A DNA stretch of 64,000 nucleotides from Marinobacter sp. es.048 (GTDB lineage: Bacteria > Pseudomonadota > Gammaproteobacteria > Pseudomonadales > Oleiphilaceae). Where the stretch lies: the NCBI RefSeq assembly GCF_900188435.1, contig NZ_FYFA01000002.1:744001-808000 (forward strand), in the 5' to 3' direction. Numbering within the stretch: position 1 is the stretch's first letter; every line of letters begins with the position of its first letter. The translations under genes were made by a program, and so were the position numbers. Below, piece after piece: positions 18,764 to 27,082 of the stretch. The notes below the pieces were generated by a model. It was not told the DNA's origin. It ran no database searches and was given only the letters and a program-made list of their open reading frames with translations.

Positions 18764-18840
18764 GCCCCCGTAGCTCATCTGGATAGAGCGTCCCCCTCCT
18801 AAGGGGAAGGTAGCAGGTTCGAGTCCTGCCGGGGGTACCA
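18764..18840 (+). tRNA. tRNA-Arg (anticodon CCT)
   Basis: A 77-base cloverleaf with encoded CCA at 18838-18840. Acceptor strands GCCCCCG and CGGGGGT pair, with G-T at the first position. The anticodon stem CCCC/GGGG encloses a loop reading CTCCTAA, giving anticodon CCT for the AGG codon. The T loop GGTTCGAGTCC is canonical. Confidence 0.95.
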
Positions 18841-18901
18841 TCCTCCCTGAACCAATATTCGCAAAAACGGCTTCCTGAGTCGTCCAAGACCGAACATCTC
18901 C

Positions 18902-19441
18902 CTACCAGAATGACGAATGGTTCAACGCCGCGACGCAAGTCGATAAACCTTCCAGCGCTGCCAGGGGCCCTTCCGTGAGTGACTGCCCGATCCAACCTTC
19001 CGGTTGACTCAATGGCAGAGGCGGCTTGGCCATCGATTCAGTCAGGGTTTCGAACCCGACTTTCCCATAAAACGCTGGATCGCCGTAGGTGATCGCCACA
19101 TCAACACCCTCTGCACAGAGTGAGTCCAAAGCGTGCTTAAGAAGGCGCTGACCAACTCCCTTGCCCTGCCACTGGTTTGCAACCGCCATAGGCGATAGAA
19201 GAAAGACTACTCTGGAGTCCCGTGAATAAGTCAGCCTGGTAAAAACAGCGGCCCCTACGAGATCTTCCCCTACGCTGGCAAGAAAAACATGGATATCATC
19301 AGGTGCTGTTTCGGTGAGCAGTTTCCGGACGAGATTACCGATAAGAGCGCCTTCCTCAGGGCCTTCCGAGTCGGTAAACGTTGCGGTGAAAAGGTCCTCA
19401 ATTTCCTTTTCGCCCCCTCTAAACTTACTGGAAAATCTCAT
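18902..19441 (-). CDS. GNAT family N-acetyltransferase (YhbS-like)
   Basis: A 179-residue GNAT protein. Motif A for acetyl-CoA binding is MAVANQWQGKGVGQRLLKHAL, followed by VAITYGDPAFYGKVGFE, the hallmark of the YhbS/COG3153 group. The acceptor is unknown. It is a single gene downstream of tRNA-Arg in the opposite orientation, with a start at ATG 19441. Confidence 0.85.
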   Translation of the reverse strand: MRFSSKFRGGEKEIEDLFTATFTDSEGPEEGALIGNLVRKLLTETAPDDIHVFLASVGEDLVGAAVFTRLTYSRDSRVVFLLSPMAVANQWQGKGVGQRLLKHALDSLCAEGVDVAITYGDPAFYGKVGFETLTESMAKPPLPLSQPEGWIGQSLTEGPLAALEGLSTCVAALNHSSFW

Positions 19442-19502
19442 TTTTGAGGCCCTTTTTGTAAACTGAACCCTGTGTTGAATTGAACCAACTAGTTAGCGCT
19501 GC

Positions 19503-19811
19503 TCACGGAAATACCGGACCATTATCAATCGCCGACAGTGCCTCATTCACCTGAAAAATCTTGGCGTTTACGGACGGGATCCCGAAACCTTTCAAGCGGG
19601 CTGTGTGCATTTCCAGATACTTCCTCGCGCTGGCTTCGTCCTCAAAGAGATAGATGCCGCCAGCTTCCCTGGATTCACAGTTTTCCGTCCAGACTTTCCA
19701 GATAAAACCCGGCTCCGTGGCGATGGATTCCGCCAGATCCTTCATGGCATCCGCCATCTCCTGTCCGAACGGGCCATCGAACGGGAAATCGACTTGCAGC
19801 AATGTTTTCAT
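19503..19811 (-). CDS. YdhR-family putative monooxygenase
   Basis: A 102-residue ferredoxin-like alpha/beta barrel protein closely resembling E. coli Ydh[38 protein letters not shown] and HTARLKGFG all fit. YdhR has a monooxygenase-like dimeric fold, and its substrate is not established. The ATG at 19811 is preferred over the GTG two codons upstream because an AAGTGG-like RBS is then correctly spaced. Confidence 0.88.
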   Translation of the reverse strand: MKTLLQVDFPFDGPFGQEMADAMKDLAESIATEPGFIWKVWTENCESREAGGIYLFEDEASARKYLEMHTARLKGFGIPSVNAKIFQVNEALSAIDNGPVFP

Positions 19812-19944
19812 AGACACACCACTTCAACAGAGAAAAGGTAATAATAGATCGGCGAAGTTTAACAATAATGTGGCAATGCAGTTTTCACCAGAGACGGCTC
19901 CAAAAGGTTAAGATGCAGGCCCAACTCAATTTTTGGAACCTAAC

Positions 19945-20619
19945 ATGGCCCGCTTTACCGAAATCGGAACCGCAACGATCCCCGGCAAGGGAACCCGATT
20001 ACGTCTTTTACAGCGAAATGATGAATTTTCCATCAAAATTGCCGGAACCACCGGAGAATTGATGAACAGCAGGATCCACGGCTCGGAGGATGCTCTTGCC
20101 ACCCTGGCGTGCGAACGGATTGCCGATCAGCCTGCTCCCCGAGTTCTTATCGGCGGCCTGGGCATGGGGTTCACGCTGGCAGCAGCGCTGGCCGCTCTGA
20201 GCGACGATGCGCAGGTGACGGTAGCCGAGCTGGTTCCCGAAGTAGAAGCCTGGAATCGCGGGCCGCTGGGCTCTGCGGCGGGCAACCCGCTGAACGACCC
20301 GAGAGCCCGGGTTCACATTGGTGATGTGGCAGAATTACTCAGAAACAGCGACGGCGAATGGGATGCCATTCTTCTCGATGTCGACAACGGTCCGGAAGGA
20401 CTCACCCGCAAAGAAAACAACTGGATCTACTCTCCGGACGGCATTGCGGCCGCCCAGAAAGCGCTGCGACCTGATGGCATCCTTGCCTACTGGTCTGCCG
20501 GCCAGGAGCATTCCTTCACCGAGAGGCTGCGACGGGCAGGATTTTCTGTTGAGCCCGTCACAGTGAGGGCCTTGCGACCCGGCAAGGGTGCCCACCACGT
20601 TATCTGGCTGGCGTGGTAA
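19945..20619 (+). CDS. spermidine synthase-like methyltransferase-fold protein
   Basis: A 224-residue Rossmann-fold protein with the nucleotide-binding glycine motif IGGLGMGFTLAAAL, an acidic strand end VTVAELVPEVEAW, and DAILLDVDNGPEG. These place it among spermine/spermidine synthase-like SAM-binding proteins, though the polyamine-site residues cannot be confirmed by eye. ATG 19945 has GGAA six bases upstream; the frame is open to a TTG four codons earlier. Function is uncertain: either an aminopropyltransferase relative or a methyltransferase. Confidence 0.75.
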   Translation: MARFTEIGTATIPGKGTRLRLLQRNDEFSIKIAGTTGELMNSRIHGSEDALATLACERIADQPAPRVLIGGLGMGFTLAAALAALSDDAQVTVAELVPEVEAWNRGPLGSAAGNPLNDPRARVHIGDVAELLRNSDGEWDAILLDVDNGPEGLTRKENNWIYSPDGIAAAQKALRPDGILAYWSAGQEHSFTERLRRAGFSVEPVTVRALRPGKGAHHVIWLAW

Positions 20620-20716
20620 TCATTAATCGGCTCTACCGGAATCTGTCCTGGCTCAATTTGGGATTATTCTTTTGTTATATACTTTTTGCAAAGCCAAGAA
20701 GCCCGGGAGAGATTCA

Positions 20717-21295
20717 ATGACCAAACCGATCATCACAACAGTCTTGCTATGCTCCTTGCTTTCCATGCCGCTGCTCGCGCAACCCCAAGCAGATAGCCCG
20801 GAAGCAATGGTTGCCGAAGCACGTTCCCTGGTAAAAAGCTTCGGCGGCTCATTGAAGCAGGCGCTCCAGGCGGCCATCAAAGAAGGCGGCCTCACAAACG
20901 GTCTTGCTGTTTGCAAGACTGTGGCACCGGAAATCGCCAGGAACAACAGCAGCGGCGGCTGGGTCATCAGTCGAACCAGTCTGAAAGTCCGGAACCCGGA
21001 AAACGCCCCCACCGACTGGCAGGAGATCCAGCTGCTGGCAATGGACAGACAGCCGGTCAAAAACGGAAAACCGGTGGAGGTCTGGCAGGTCTCCGAAGCG
21101 TCCGGACAGCCGGCGTTCCAATACATGAGCGCCATCCCGACACAGAAACTTTGCCTTGGCTGTCACGGTAAGTCCATCGCCCCGGAGGTGAAGGCAAAAC
21201 TGGCTGAACTCTATCCTGAAGACAAGGCGACCGGCTTCTCCGAGGGCGATTTGCGGGGCGCATTCGTTGTTACGCGGCAAGTTCCAGTAAACTGA
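20717..21295 (+). CDS. exported DUF3365/Tll0287-like c-type haem protein
   Basis: A 192-residue protein with a signal peptide (VLLCSLLSMPLLAQ), a helical region (LKQALQAAIKEGG, GLAVCKTVAPEIA), and a single haem-binding motif CLGCH near residues 151-155. This matches the DUF3365/Tll0287-like family of periplasmic haem sensors or cytochromes, often fused to signalling domains but here stand-alone. ATG 20717 has GGAG upstream. Its redox partner is not evident; the next gene is a metallo-hydrolase 36 bases downstream. Confidence 0.8.
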   Translation: MTKPIITTVLLCSLLSMPLLAQPQADSPEAMVAEARSLVKSFGGSLKQALQAAIKEGGLTNGLAVCKTVAPEIARNNSSGGWVISRTSLKVRNPENAPTDWQEIQLLAMDRQPVKNGKPVEVWQVSEASGQPAFQYMSAIPTQKLCLGCHGKSIAPEVKAKLAELYPEDKATGFSEGDLRGAFVVTRQVPVN

Positions 21296-21331
21296 CGGGA
21301 TTAGCCATTTCGTCAGCGATTGAGAGCAGGT

Positions 21332-21979
21332 ATGTCACTGAACTACAGAATCATTCCGGTCACGCCTTTCCAGCAGAACTGCTCATTAATCTGGTGCGAA
21401 AAAACGCGCAGGGCAGCCGTAGTCGATCCAGGCGGCGATCTGGAGAAGATTCGCGCCGCTGTGGACGAGGAAGGTGTGACGGTCGAGAAAATTCTGCTGA
21501 CCCATGCCCACATTGACCATGCCGGCGGAACTGCGGAGCTTTCCAAAGAGCTGGGCATTCCCATTGAGGGGCCGCAGAAGGAAGACAATTTCTGGATTGT
21601 CGGCTTGCCCCAGCAGGCGCAGATGTTCGGGTTTCCGGCCCCGGAAGTTTTCACCCCTGATCGCTGGTTGGAAGACGGGCAGCAGGTCACCGTGGGTAAC
21701 CAGACCCTGGAAGTCCTTCACTGCCCCGGCCACACACCGGGGCATGTGGTTTTTTATCACAAGGAATCCGGTCTGGCGCTTGTGGGTGACGTGCTGTTCC
21801 ATGGCTCCATCGGACGCACGGATTTTCCAAGGGGCGACCACGCAACACTGATTCGCTCTATCAGAGAACAGCTGTTCCCGCTCGGCGACGAGGTTGCGTT
21901 CATTCCCGGACACGGTCCGATGTCCACCTTTGGCCGGGAGCGGGCCTCCAACCCCTTTGTTTCCGACCATCGGGGCTGA
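21332..21979 (+). CDS. MBL-fold metallo-hydrolase (YcbL/glyoxalase II-like)
   Basis: A 215-residue metallo-beta-lactamase-fold hydrolase. The zinc motif HAHIDHAGG, the later [22 protein letters not shown] and PGHGPMS supply the two-metal ligand set. The short length without the C-terminal helical domain of glyoxalase II fits the YcbL subgroup, proposed to hydrolyse thioesters. The chosen start is ATG 21332, with an upstream in-frame TTG rejected. Confidence 0.9.
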   Translation: MSLNYRIIPVTPFQQNCSLIWCEKTRRAAVVDPGGDLEKIRAAVDEEGVTVEKILLTHAHIDHAGGTAELSKELGIPIEGPQKEDNFWIVGLPQQAQMFGFPAPEVFTPDRWLEDGQQVTVGNQTLEVLHCPGHTPGHVVFYHKESGLALVGDVLFHGSIGRTDFPRGDHATLIRSIREQLFPLGDEVAFIPGHGPMSTFGRERASNPFVSDHRG

Positions 21980-22196
21980 GCCTGTCGCCAACCTTTATAG
22001 TTATGCGTCAATGATTTCCCGATCCAGATGAGATTCGGGGAATAGTCGTTCACACACGAAAGAAGGAGGGAGCCGTCAGCCTGGGATTCCATGGAGTTGG
22101 CCTGAAAGCTGCAATGCATGATGACAAGCATTCGTGATTCCCAACGCAGACTGTTCGGAAACCGCGTTCCGGTTGACCGAAGGAGGAAACCCATCC

Positions 22197-22862
22197 ATGT
22201 CCCTACTGACCTCTCTGATCCGGGCAAGCACCCAGTTCCAGCAGGCCATGGAAAAGCGCCAGATGCCCCCAACAGGGCCAGAAGCCGCGTCTGGCAAAGT
22301 CCAGACAAAGGCCATTGAAACCGAGCCGACACCTGGCGATGACCGCTTCACACCCTCGGAGAACAGCCAGTCTGACCTCTCACGGCTGAAAGCTCGCCGA
22401 CTGGCCATGACCGACTACAAACAGACCGTGGGGCAGGATCTTGCCTTTGTACGGGAAACCCTGCGGCACAAACTTGCCGAATACAACCTGCACCCGGCAA
22501 CCGCATTGAACGTCAGCAAAAATGAAAACGGCAGCGTTGCGGTTGAAGGGAAAATCGCGGAAGGGACCCAGGCCCAGATTGAAAAAGACTTGAACGTCAA
22601 CAAAAACTTCAAGGAAGCGTTCAATCGACTCAGCGTTAACGAGCCGACGCTGCACTTTATGGACAATGCGCTCAAGCTGAACCAGGCCTATGGGGTGAAC
22701 AACCCGCTGCTTGACACACTGATCAGCGAGAACCAGCAGTTCAACGGCCTGCAGGACCTGGTTCACCGTTACGACACCATACGCCGCTCCGTTAGTGCCG
22801 AGCAAATGGAAGCTGCGGGAAATAGCCGGGCGTACGCCTTCAATCTGAACGCCCGGGCATAA
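22197..22862 (+). CDS. unidentified protein (221 aa)
   Basis: I do not recognise this family. The first 65 residues are low-complexity, rich in proline, glutamate and serine, and look disordered; from about residue 65 the protein is mostly helical (MTDYKQTVGQDLAFVRETLR, NEPTLHFMDNALKLNQAYG, LQDLVHRYDTIRRSV). It has no signal peptide, cysteine pair or transmembrane segment. AGGAGG at 22181-22186 supports ATG 22197 strongly. It stands alone between the metallo-hydrolase and the convergent yciO, with a leader of about 217 bases in which I see no clear promoter. Confidence 0.75.
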   Translation: MSLLTSLIRASTQFQQAMEKRQMPPTGPEAASGKVQTKAIETEPTPGDDRFTPSENSQSDLSRLKARRLAMTDYKQTVGQDLAFVRETLRHKLAEYNLHPATALNVSKNENGSVAVEGKIAEGTQAQIEKDLNVNKNFKEAFNRLSVNEPTLHFMDNALKLNQAYGVNNPLLDTLISENQQFNGLQDLVHRYDTIRRSVSAEQMEAAGNSRAYAFNLNARA

Positions 22863-22874
22863 CATAAGGGCAGA

Positions 22875-23498
22875 TCAGACCTCGAACGGTGCCGGATCTC
22901 CTTTGCCAACGCGGGTAACCACTGGAGCCTCGCCGGTAAAGTCCACGACCGTGGTGGCTTCCATACCGCAGAACCCCCCGTCGATAATCAGATCCAGCTC
23001 ATGCTCCAGGGTTTCCCGGATGTCATAGGGGTCGGTCATCGGATCGGTCTCGCCCGGCAGAATCAGCGTGCTACTCATGATTGGCTCACCAAGCTCACCC
23101 AGCAGCTCCTGAACAATGGCATTATCCGGCACCCGGACACCCACTGAACGACGCTTCGGGTGGAGCAGTCGCCGGGGCACTTCACTGGTAGCATCCAGAA
23201 TGAACGTATAGGGCCCAGGAGTAAAATTCTTCAGCAACCGGTACTGGGTATTATCCACCTTGGCATATACGCCGATATCCGACAGATCCCGGCACACCAG
23301 CGTAAAATTATGCTTGTCATCCAGCCTGCGAATCCGCTTGATCCGATCCGCTGCCTGCTTGTCGCCCAGATGGCAGCCAATGGCATAGGCTGAATCCGTC
23401 GGATAAACGATCACCCCGCCACGACGCAGAATATCCACCGCCTGATTGATCAGGCGCTTCTGCGGCGTCTCCGGATGAATCTGGAAAAACTGACTCAT
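22875..23498 (-). CDS. yciO: YciO, TsaC/Sua5-family protein
   Basis: A 207-residue YrdC-fold protein very close to E. coli YciO from its first residues (MSQFFQIHPETPQKRLINQA) to the end, with GGVIVYPTDSAYAIGC, HNFTLVCRDLS, PGPYTFIL and RRSVGVRVPDN. YrdC-fold proteins bind ATP and RNA; TsaC makes threonylcarbamoyl-AMP for tRNA, while the YciO role is less certain. The start ATG at 23498 overlaps the bolA stop (TAATG), so the two are co-translated. Confidence 0.93.
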   Translation of the reverse strand: MSQFFQIHPETPQKRLINQAVDILRRGGVIVYPTDSAYAIGCHLGDKQAADRIKRIRRLDDKHNFTLVCRDLSDIGVYAKVDNTQYRLLKNFTPGPYTFILDATSEVPRRLLHPKRRSVGVRVPDNAIVQELLGELGEPIMSSTLILPGETDPMTDPYDIRETLEHELDLIIDGGFCGMEATTVVDFTGEAPVVTRVGKGDPAPFEV

Positions 23499-23851
23499 TA
23501 ACCCTCTCCCTGAGCGGTACGCGCCGCCATCGCCGGATCTTTCTTGGACCCGCCCATACAATTCGGGGACTCCGGCGCCGACTGACCGGTCGCCTCCCAC
23601 TCTTCCGGTGAGTATAGATGCAACGCCAGCGCATGAACCGGACCCGCCAGTTCCTCGGCAAGCACCTTGTAGATCGCCTGATGCCTCCGCACTCTCATCT
23701 GACCCTCAAACTCCGGCGACACCAGGGTCACCTTGAAATGAGTTTCAGAGTTCGGCGGCACACTGTGCTTGTGGCTCTCGTTCTCCACCTGAAGCACACG
23801 CGCATCGAACGCGTCGTTCAGTTTGGTTTCAATTGCTTTTTGGATTTTCAT
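23498..23851 (-). CDS. bolA: BolA family protein
   Basis: A 117-residue BolA-like protein. The core HSVPPNSETHFKVTLVSPEF, the RHQAIYKVLAEEL helix and VHALALHLYSPEEW match BolA, including the invariant histidine that helps ligate a shared 2Fe-2S cluster with monothiol glutaredoxins. The C-terminal tail of about 30 residues (SPNCMGGSKKDP) is longer than in E. coli. It overlaps yciO by one base. Confidence 0.9.
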   Translation of the reverse strand: MKIQKAIETKLNDAFDARVLQVENESHKHSVPPNSETHFKVTLVSPEFEGQMRVRRHQAIYKVLAEELAGPVHALALHLYSPEEWEATGQSAPESPNCMGGSKKDPAMAARTAQGEG

Positions 23852-24052
23852 AATCCAGGACTCCTAATGCTCAACTCGAGGTACAGAGGGCGAATTACGG
23901 GGAGCTCGACGTGGGTGTGGGAGAGGCCTTTCCCACAGCCACCGCCCGCTTGGCTGACAGTCTACTACAGAACGACCGACGTACCCGAGAGCCTTGACAG
24001 CATAAAGCCAAAGCGCCACATTCCCCTCCCGATTCCAAAACACACAAACTCC

Positions 24053-26236
24053 ATGCACCTGTATATCGCCGAAAAACCAAGCCTGGGCCGCGCCATCGCC
24101 GCCGCCCTGCCAGGCCCCCACCAGAAAGGCCAGGGCTGGATACGCTGTGGCAATGGCGAAAACGCCGTCACCGTAAGCTGGTGCATCGGCCACCTTCTGG
24201 AACCGGCAGAGCCCGCGCGCTATAACCCGGCCTGGAAAAAATGGCGCCAGGAAGATCTGCCCATGTTTCCTGACAAATGGGAAGTCATGCCCAAGGACAG
24301 CGTGCGGCAGCAGCTCAAGGTGCTGGAATCCCTGATCCGCCAGGCCCAAACCATTATTCATGCCGGCGACCCGGACCGTGAAGGCCAGTTGCTGGTGGAC
24401 GAGGTTATCCGCTATTTCGGCGTCAGCGCACCGGTGCAACGCATTCTGATCAACGACCTGACGCCAGCGGCTGTGGCCCGGGCTATCCAGAGCCCCAAAG
24501 ACAACCGGGAATTCCGTCGGCTGTCCCATTCGGCATTGGCTCGGCAACGGGCGGACTGGCTGTATGGCATCAACCTGACCCGATTTTATACCCTCAGCTA
24601 CCAGCAGCGGGGGGAGCAAGGCGTCTATTCGGTTGGCCGGGTACAAACCCCGGTGCTCGGCCTTGTGGTTGAACGTGACAACACCATCGAACACTTTCAG
24701 CCCAAGCCCTATTACCGCATTGAAGCAAGGTTCAGGGCGCAGGAGGAAGAGGCTGACCAGCAAACCTTCACCTCCCGCTGGCAGCCCAACGAGCAGTTTC
24801 AGGATTACCTGGATGAAGATAACCACCTGCTGAATCGCGAAGTTGCGCAACAGATCGCCGATAGTGTGCAAAGCCGGCCCGGCAAGGTCACCGAGTCCCG
24901 TTTTCGGGATCGGTCCGAAGCTCCACCGCTACCGTTTTCTCTCTCGGCCCTGCAGATCGAGGCAGGCCGGCTGTTCCGGATGGGCGCCAAAGAAGTGCTG
25001 GATACTGCTCAGAACCTGTACGAACGCCACCAGCTCATCACCTACCCGCGATCCGACTGCCGATACTTACCGGAAGGGCATTACGCTCAGCGGGAACAGG
25101 TGGTAAGGGCCATTGCCCGAGTGGCACCGGATCTGGAGGAAGCCTGTAACGACGCAGATCTGGACCGCAGGACTGCCGCGTGGAACGACAGACAGGTCGA
25201 CGCCCACCACGCTATTATTCCAACCAGCCGCCCGACGCCCAACGGCAAGCTCAGTGCAGCGGAAGCAAAAATCTACGGCCTGATCAGCCGGTATTACCTG
25301 ATGCAGTTCGCGCCAGATGCCGTACACCGGGAAGGTAAACTGACGGTGCGAGTGTCAGAGCACGAATTCCGCGCGACGGAAACAGCCATCCTGACGCCCG
25401 GCTGGAAAACGCTGGAGCTGAAACTTCGAGAAGGTCGCAAGGAACCGGACAAGGCTCCCCTTCCCAGACTCGAAAAAGGCGAACCGGTGTTCTGCGAGGA
25501 TAGCAGCCTTACCGAGCGGAAGACCCAGCCACCCCAGCATTTCACGGATGCGACCCTGCTCTCGGCAATGACCAACATTGCCCGATTTGTAACCGATACC
25601 GAGCTTCGAAAAACCCTGCGCGAAACCGATGGTCTGGGCACCGAAGCGACCCGGGCCGCCATCATCGATACCTTGTTCAAGCGCGATTACCTGTACCGCG
25701 ACAGTCGACATATCCGCGCCACCGACAAAGCCAAGGCGTTGATCAGCGCTCTGCCCGATTCGGTGAGCAAACCGGATCGCACGGCCGTCTGGGAAGCAAA
25801 CCTGGAGAGCATTCGCCGCGGCGAGGGCGAACCGAAGAAGTTCCTGGATACCCTCAAAGAAGAAATTCGCGGCTTTCTGAACAGACCGCAGGGCCAGCCT
25901 GCCTGCGACCCCGAACCCAACGGGACAGCTTCACCCGAGGCACAGCCCCACTGCCCCAAATGCCGAGCCCCGATGCTGGAGCGAGACGGTAAATTCGGCC
26001 GATTCTATGCCTGCACCCGCTACCCGGATTGTCGTGGCACCCGACCACTGGAAGAAGCCAGCCCCCAGGATGGCACCGGCCAGAAACCCATTCCCTGCCC
26101 CCACTGTTTCTCACCCCTGGTGCGGCGAAAAGGTAAGAAAGGCTGGTTCTGGGGCTGCAGTAATTTCCCCGGCTGCCGACAAACACTGGACGACGACAAC
26201 GGAAAGCCTGCAGTCCGTTTACGCAAGTCTACATAA
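24053..26236 (+). CDS. topB: DNA topoisomerase III with two C-terminal zinc fingers
   Basis: A 727-residue type IA topoisomerase. The Toprim residues are E7 (AEKPS) and DPDRE at 106-110; the catalytic tyrosine is Y331 in LITYPRSD. SVGRVQTPVLGLV and HFTDATLLSAM are TopB-specific blocks. Unlike E. coli TopB (653 aa), the C-terminus carries two C4 zinc ribbons, starting CPKCRAPM and CPHCFSPL. It decatenates single-stranded linked DNA during replication and recombination. ATG 24053 matches the family start; the longer open frame upstream is ignored. A TTGACA at 23994-23999 may be a -35, but no good -10 follows. Confidence 0.95.
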   Translation: MHLYIAEKPSLGRAIAAALPGPHQKGQGWIRCGNGENAVTVSWCIGHLLEPAEPARYNPAWKKWRQEDLPMFPDKWEVMPKDSVRQQLKVLESLIRQAQTIIHAGDPDREGQLLVDEVIRYFGVSAPVQRILINDLTPAAVARAIQSPKDNREFRRLSHSALARQRADWLYGINLTRFYTLSYQQRGEQGVYSVGRVQTPVLGLVVERDNTIEHFQPKPYYRIEARFRAQEEEADQQTFTSRWQPNEQFQDYLDEDNHLLNREVAQQIADSVQSRPGKVTESRFRDRSEAPPLPFSLSALQIEAGRLFRMGAKEVLDTAQNLYERHQLITYPRSDCRYLPEGHYAQREQVVRAIARVAPDLEEACNDADLDRRTAAWNDRQVDAHHAIIPTSRPTPNGKLSAAEAKIYGLISRYYLMQFAPDAVHREGKLTVRVSEHEFRATETAILTPGWKTLELKLREGRKEPDKAPLPRLEKGEPVFCEDSSLTERKTQPPQHFTDATLLSAMTNIARFVTDTELRKTLRETDGLGTEATRAAIIDTLFKRDYLYRDSRHIRATDKAKALISALPDSVSKPDRTAVWEANLESIRRGEGEPKKFLDTLKEEIRGFLNRPQGQPACDPEPNGTASPEAQPHCPKCRAPMLERDGKFGRFYACTRYPDCRGTRPLEEASPQDGTGQKPIPCPHCFSPLVRRKGKKGWFWGCSNFPGCRQTLDDDNGKPAVRLRKST

Positions 26237-26347
26237 CGATACTGAACGCAGATCCACATTTTGTGATAATTACTTGATATAGCAGAGTAGTCCGCCACAA
26301 GCTCTGCTCCATAACAGGCAAGAGAGCAACACTCCGGGAGAGGCTTA

Positions 26348-27082
26348 ATGCGTATTGCTTTGCTTGAAGATGAAACCGAACAGGCACAGCACATCCAGTC
26401 GATTCTGTCTGAACGCGGGCATCACTGCGACAGCTTTCCTACCGGCCAAAATTTCCTGAGCGCGGTGCTCCATCGCAGCTACGACCTGCTGATTCTGGAC
26501 TGGCAGATTCCAGACATGACCGGCATAGACGTTCTCGAGAGCGTTCGAGCCCAGCTGAACTGGCCAATTCCAGTGGTTTTTCTTACCCAGCGGGACAGCG
26601 AGGCAGACATTGTTCGCGCGCTAGACGCCGGCGCTGACGATTACCTGGCAAAGCCCGCCCGAGCAGCGGAACTGGTCGCGCGTATCAGCGCCCTGGCAAG
26701 ACGTTCCAACCCCGACAGCGAGAAGGAAGTGCTGCGCTATGGACCGTTCGAAATCAACACGCAGCAACGAGTCATTGCACTGCACGGTGAGGCACTGACC
26801 CTGACCGACAAAGACTTTGACCTGACCCTGTTCCTGTTTCAGAACCAGGGCCGACTGCTGACTCGGGAAATGCTGCTTGAACGCGTCTGGGGTCTGGCGC
26901 GGGACATCAATACCCGTACCGTCGACACGCATATGAGTCGGCTTCGCCGTCGCTTAGGCCTTAATCCGGAAAACGGCTTCCGCATCAAGACAATTTACCA
27001 GCGGGGTTACCGCCTGGAAGCCATGAAGGCGCAGGATCAGGCGTTTGACGTCGAAGAACCCGCCAGGGCAGCCAATGACTGA
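26348..27082 (+). CDS. OmpR-family response regulator
   Basis: A 244-residue two-domain regulator. The receiver domain has the acidic pair EDE (residues 7-9), phospho-acceptor D51 (LILDWQIPDMTG), a conserved TQR switch region and K106 in LAKPARA. The C-terminal winged-helix domain has TREMLLERVWG and DTHMSRLRRRLG. GGGAGAGG lies just before the ATG. Its last eight bases overlap the start of the FecR-domain gene, and a sensor kinase follows, so it is the likely partner of that kinase. Confidence 0.93.
   Translation: MRIALLEDETEQAQHIQSILSERGHHCDSFPTGQNFLSAVLHRSYDLLILDWQIPDMTGIDVLESVRAQLNWPIPVVFLTQRDSEADIVRALDAGADDYLAKPARAAELVARISALARRSNPDSEKEVLRYGPFEINTQQRVIALHGEALTLTDKDFDLTLFLFQNQGRLLTREMLLERVWGLARDINTRTVDTHMSRLRRRLGLNPENGFRIKTIYQRGYRLEAMKAQDQAFDVEEPARAAND

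Noticed and set aside
18729..18995. Minus-strand frame of 88 codons crossing tRNA-Arg
   Set aside because: It reads through a tRNA gene and the end of the GNAT gene in another frame.
20658..20683. Promoter for the haem protein gene (TTGGGA and TATACT)
   Set aside because: Only 14 bases separate the two boxes, too short for sigma-70.
23994..24010. TTGACA upstream of topB as a promoter
   Set aside because: The -35 is perfect but no acceptable -10 lies 16-18 bases downstream (CACATT only).
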